This document shows, in pieces, positions 62,884-64,000 of a DNA stretch of 64,000 bases. Position numbers and translations under genes: made by a program. Location: assembly GCF_001189295.1 (NCBI RefSeq), contig NZ_CP012159.1:1302001-1366000 (forward strand), written 5' to 3'. Origin of the DNA: Chondromyces crocatus. GTDB lineage: Bacteria > Myxococcota_A > Polyangia > Polyangiales > Polyangiaceae. Under the pieces are notes generated by a model. It saw nothing but the letters and a program-made list of their open reading frames with translations, had not been told where the DNA came from and searched no databases. Every line of letters starts with the position of its first letter. The stretch's first letter is position 1.

Positions 62884-64000
62884 ATGCCGCGACGCAGGAT
62901 GGAACCGAGGGCAGCTGGGGCCTTTCGTCGGGCGCTGCCAGGTGTGGCGAGCGGGCTCGCCTTGTGGATCGCGCTCTCGTGCGCCGCCGGGGAGGGGCAG
63001 CCACCACGTTTTCCGCGGCCTCCGGGCGACGCGGCGCAGGCTGCGGCGCCGCACCGGCAGGTGCTCCGGGCGATCTACGAGGAGCTGATCGAGATCGACA
63101 CCACCGAGGCGCGGGGGAGCTGCACCGAGGCGGCGCAAGCGATGGCGTCGCGGCTGCTCGCCGCAGGGTTTCCGGCGAAGGACGTGCAGGTGCTGGTCCA
63201 CCCGGACAACGCGCGGAAGGGCAACCTGGTGGCGCGGTTGCGTGGCACGGGGGCGAAGCGGCCGTTGCTGCTGCTCGCACACCTCGATGTCGTGGAGGCC
63301 TTGCGGCGAGACTGGTCGCCGGACCTCGACCCGTTCCAGCTCGTCGAGCGGGACGGCTTCTTCTACGGCCGGGGGACCTCGGACGACAAGGCGATGGCCG
63401 CGATCTTCGTGGCGAACCTCGTCCGCTACAAGCAGGAGGGGCTCGTGCCGGACCGCGATCTGATCGTGGCCCTCACCGCCGACGAGGAGGGCGGTGCGCA
63501 CAACGGGGTGGCGTGGCTGCTTGCGAACCACCGGGGTCTGATCGACGCGGAGCTCGGCCTGAACGAGGGGGCAGGTGGGCGCTTTCGACAGGGGAAGCGG
63601 CTGTTCAACGGCGTCCAGGCGAGCGAGAAGGTGTTCCAGAGCTTCGCGCTGGAGACGATCAACAAAGGCGGACACAGCGCGCTGCCCGTCAAGGACAACG
63701 CCATCTACCGGCTCGCGTCGGCGCTCTCGCGGCTCTCGACATTCGATTTCCCGGTGAGCTTGAGCGAGGTGACGCGCACCTACTTCGCGCGGATGGCTCC
63801 GCTGGAGGAGGCGTCGACGTCGGCGGACATGAAGGCCGTACTGGCGACACCGCCAGAGCCTGGAGCGGTCGCGCGGCTCTCGGCGTCGGCCTACTACAAC
63901 GCCTTGATGCGGACGACCTGCGTGGCGACGCAGCTCGAAGGCGGGCACGCGGAGAACGCGCTGCCGCAGACGGCACGCGCCGTGGTGAACTGCCGCATCT
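62884..64000 (+). CDS. M20-family metallopeptidase, cut at window end
   Basis: The frame is open from the ATG at 62884 to the window edge (372 codons), so the C-terminus is missing. A signal sequence (residues 19-36, near IALSCAAG) suggests export. M20 metal ligands are visible: His133 in LLAHLDVV, the Asp in GRGTSDDKA, the catalytic and metal Glu pair in TADEEGG, and EGAGG. A dimerisation-type domain begins after FALETINKGGHSA. M20 enzymes remove C-terminal amino acids or hydrolyse dipeptides. It diverges from the NUDIX gene, 48 nt apart. Confidence 0.9.
   Translation, partial: MPRRRMEPRAAGAFRRALPGVASGLALWIALSCAAGEGQPPRFPRPPGDAAQAAAPHRQVLRAIYEELIEIDTTEARGSCTEAAQAMASRLLAAGFPAKDVQVLVHPDNARKGNLVARLRGTGAKRPLLLLAHLDVVEALRRDWSPDLDPFQLVERDGFFYGRGTSDDKAMAAIFVANLVRYKQEGLVPDRDLIVALTADEEGGAHNGVAWLLANHRGLIDAELGLNEGAGGRFRQGKRLFNGVQASEKVFQSFALETINKGGHSALPVKDNAIYRLASALSRLSTFDFPVSLSEVTRTYFARMAPLEEASTSADMKAVLATPPEPGAVARLSASAYYNALMRTTCVATQLEGGHAENALPQTARAVVNCRI

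Overview
The window is a GC-rich chromosomal segment. It most likely comes from a large-genome myxobacterium of the Sorangiineae/Polyangiales type. The reasons are very high third-position GC, long antisense frames opposite real genes, eukaryote-like Ser/Thr kinases with large C-terminal extensions, several hybrid histidine kinases, Gly/Ser-rich lipoproteins, SpoIIE-type phosphatases, and type VI secretion accessory genes away from a core locus. This assignment is inference from gene content; no rRNA or tRNA gene was seen. Both ends are cut: a DUF350 membrane gene on the left and an M20 peptidase gene on the right.

Left part (1-18.3 kb): a P450, a PD40 lipoprotein with one CxxCH motif and a CheA-like kinase come first. 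They are followed by a long, tightly spaced plus-strand gene run (6466-18302). It starts with electron-transfer and envelope genes: a di-haem peroxidase, an outer-membrane barrel, a cupredoxin and a penta-haem cytochrome. By a 4-nt overlap it continues into a partner-switching set (membrane SpoIIE phosphatase, RsbW-like ATPase, STAS protein), then two M16-like proteins that both lack the zinc motif, and an alpha/beta hydrolase.

Centre (18.4-30.8 kb): a four-gene minus-strand operon encodes an ATPase with a receiver-like N-terminus, a soluble SpoIIE phosphatase, a 2082-residue protein with three FIST modules, and a Ser/Thr kinase. The last two share one C-terminal architecture (STAS-like, Cys-rich, STAS-like, zinc ribbon, one membrane helix, LPP20-like region, PDZ), so kinase and FIST inputs are interchanged on the same membrane scaffold. 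The FIST copies repeat with an exact 1362-nt period. This is my main candidate for an undescribed signalling system.

Next (30.9-43.6 kb): a VWA lipoprotein and a methyltransferase are followed by a five-gene minus-strand cassette (39520 to 33309) in which every junction is a 4-nt overlap. It encodes a stand-alone B12-binding protein with the CarH/LitR-type Wx9EH motif, a helical protein of unknown function, a ferredoxin-dependent bilin reductase, and two hybrid histidine kinases. It looks like a light-sensing cassette using cobalamin and bilin chemistry. A giant kinase-ATPase-TPR regulator lies upstream on the same strand.

Right part (43.7-64 kb): housekeeping and accessory genes are mixed: a HAD phosphatase, a sigma factor, purA with a glycosyltransferase, two paralogous small P-loop kinases, a polyketide/nonribosomal-peptide-type thioesterase, VgrG with TIGR02270 and DUF2169 proteins (orphan T6SS island), a PAP2 phosphatase, a block of 32-bp and 127-bp tandem repeats, an OPT transporter, a lipoprotein hydrolase, a BNR-repeat gene remnant, a NUDIX hydrolase and the cut M20 peptidase.
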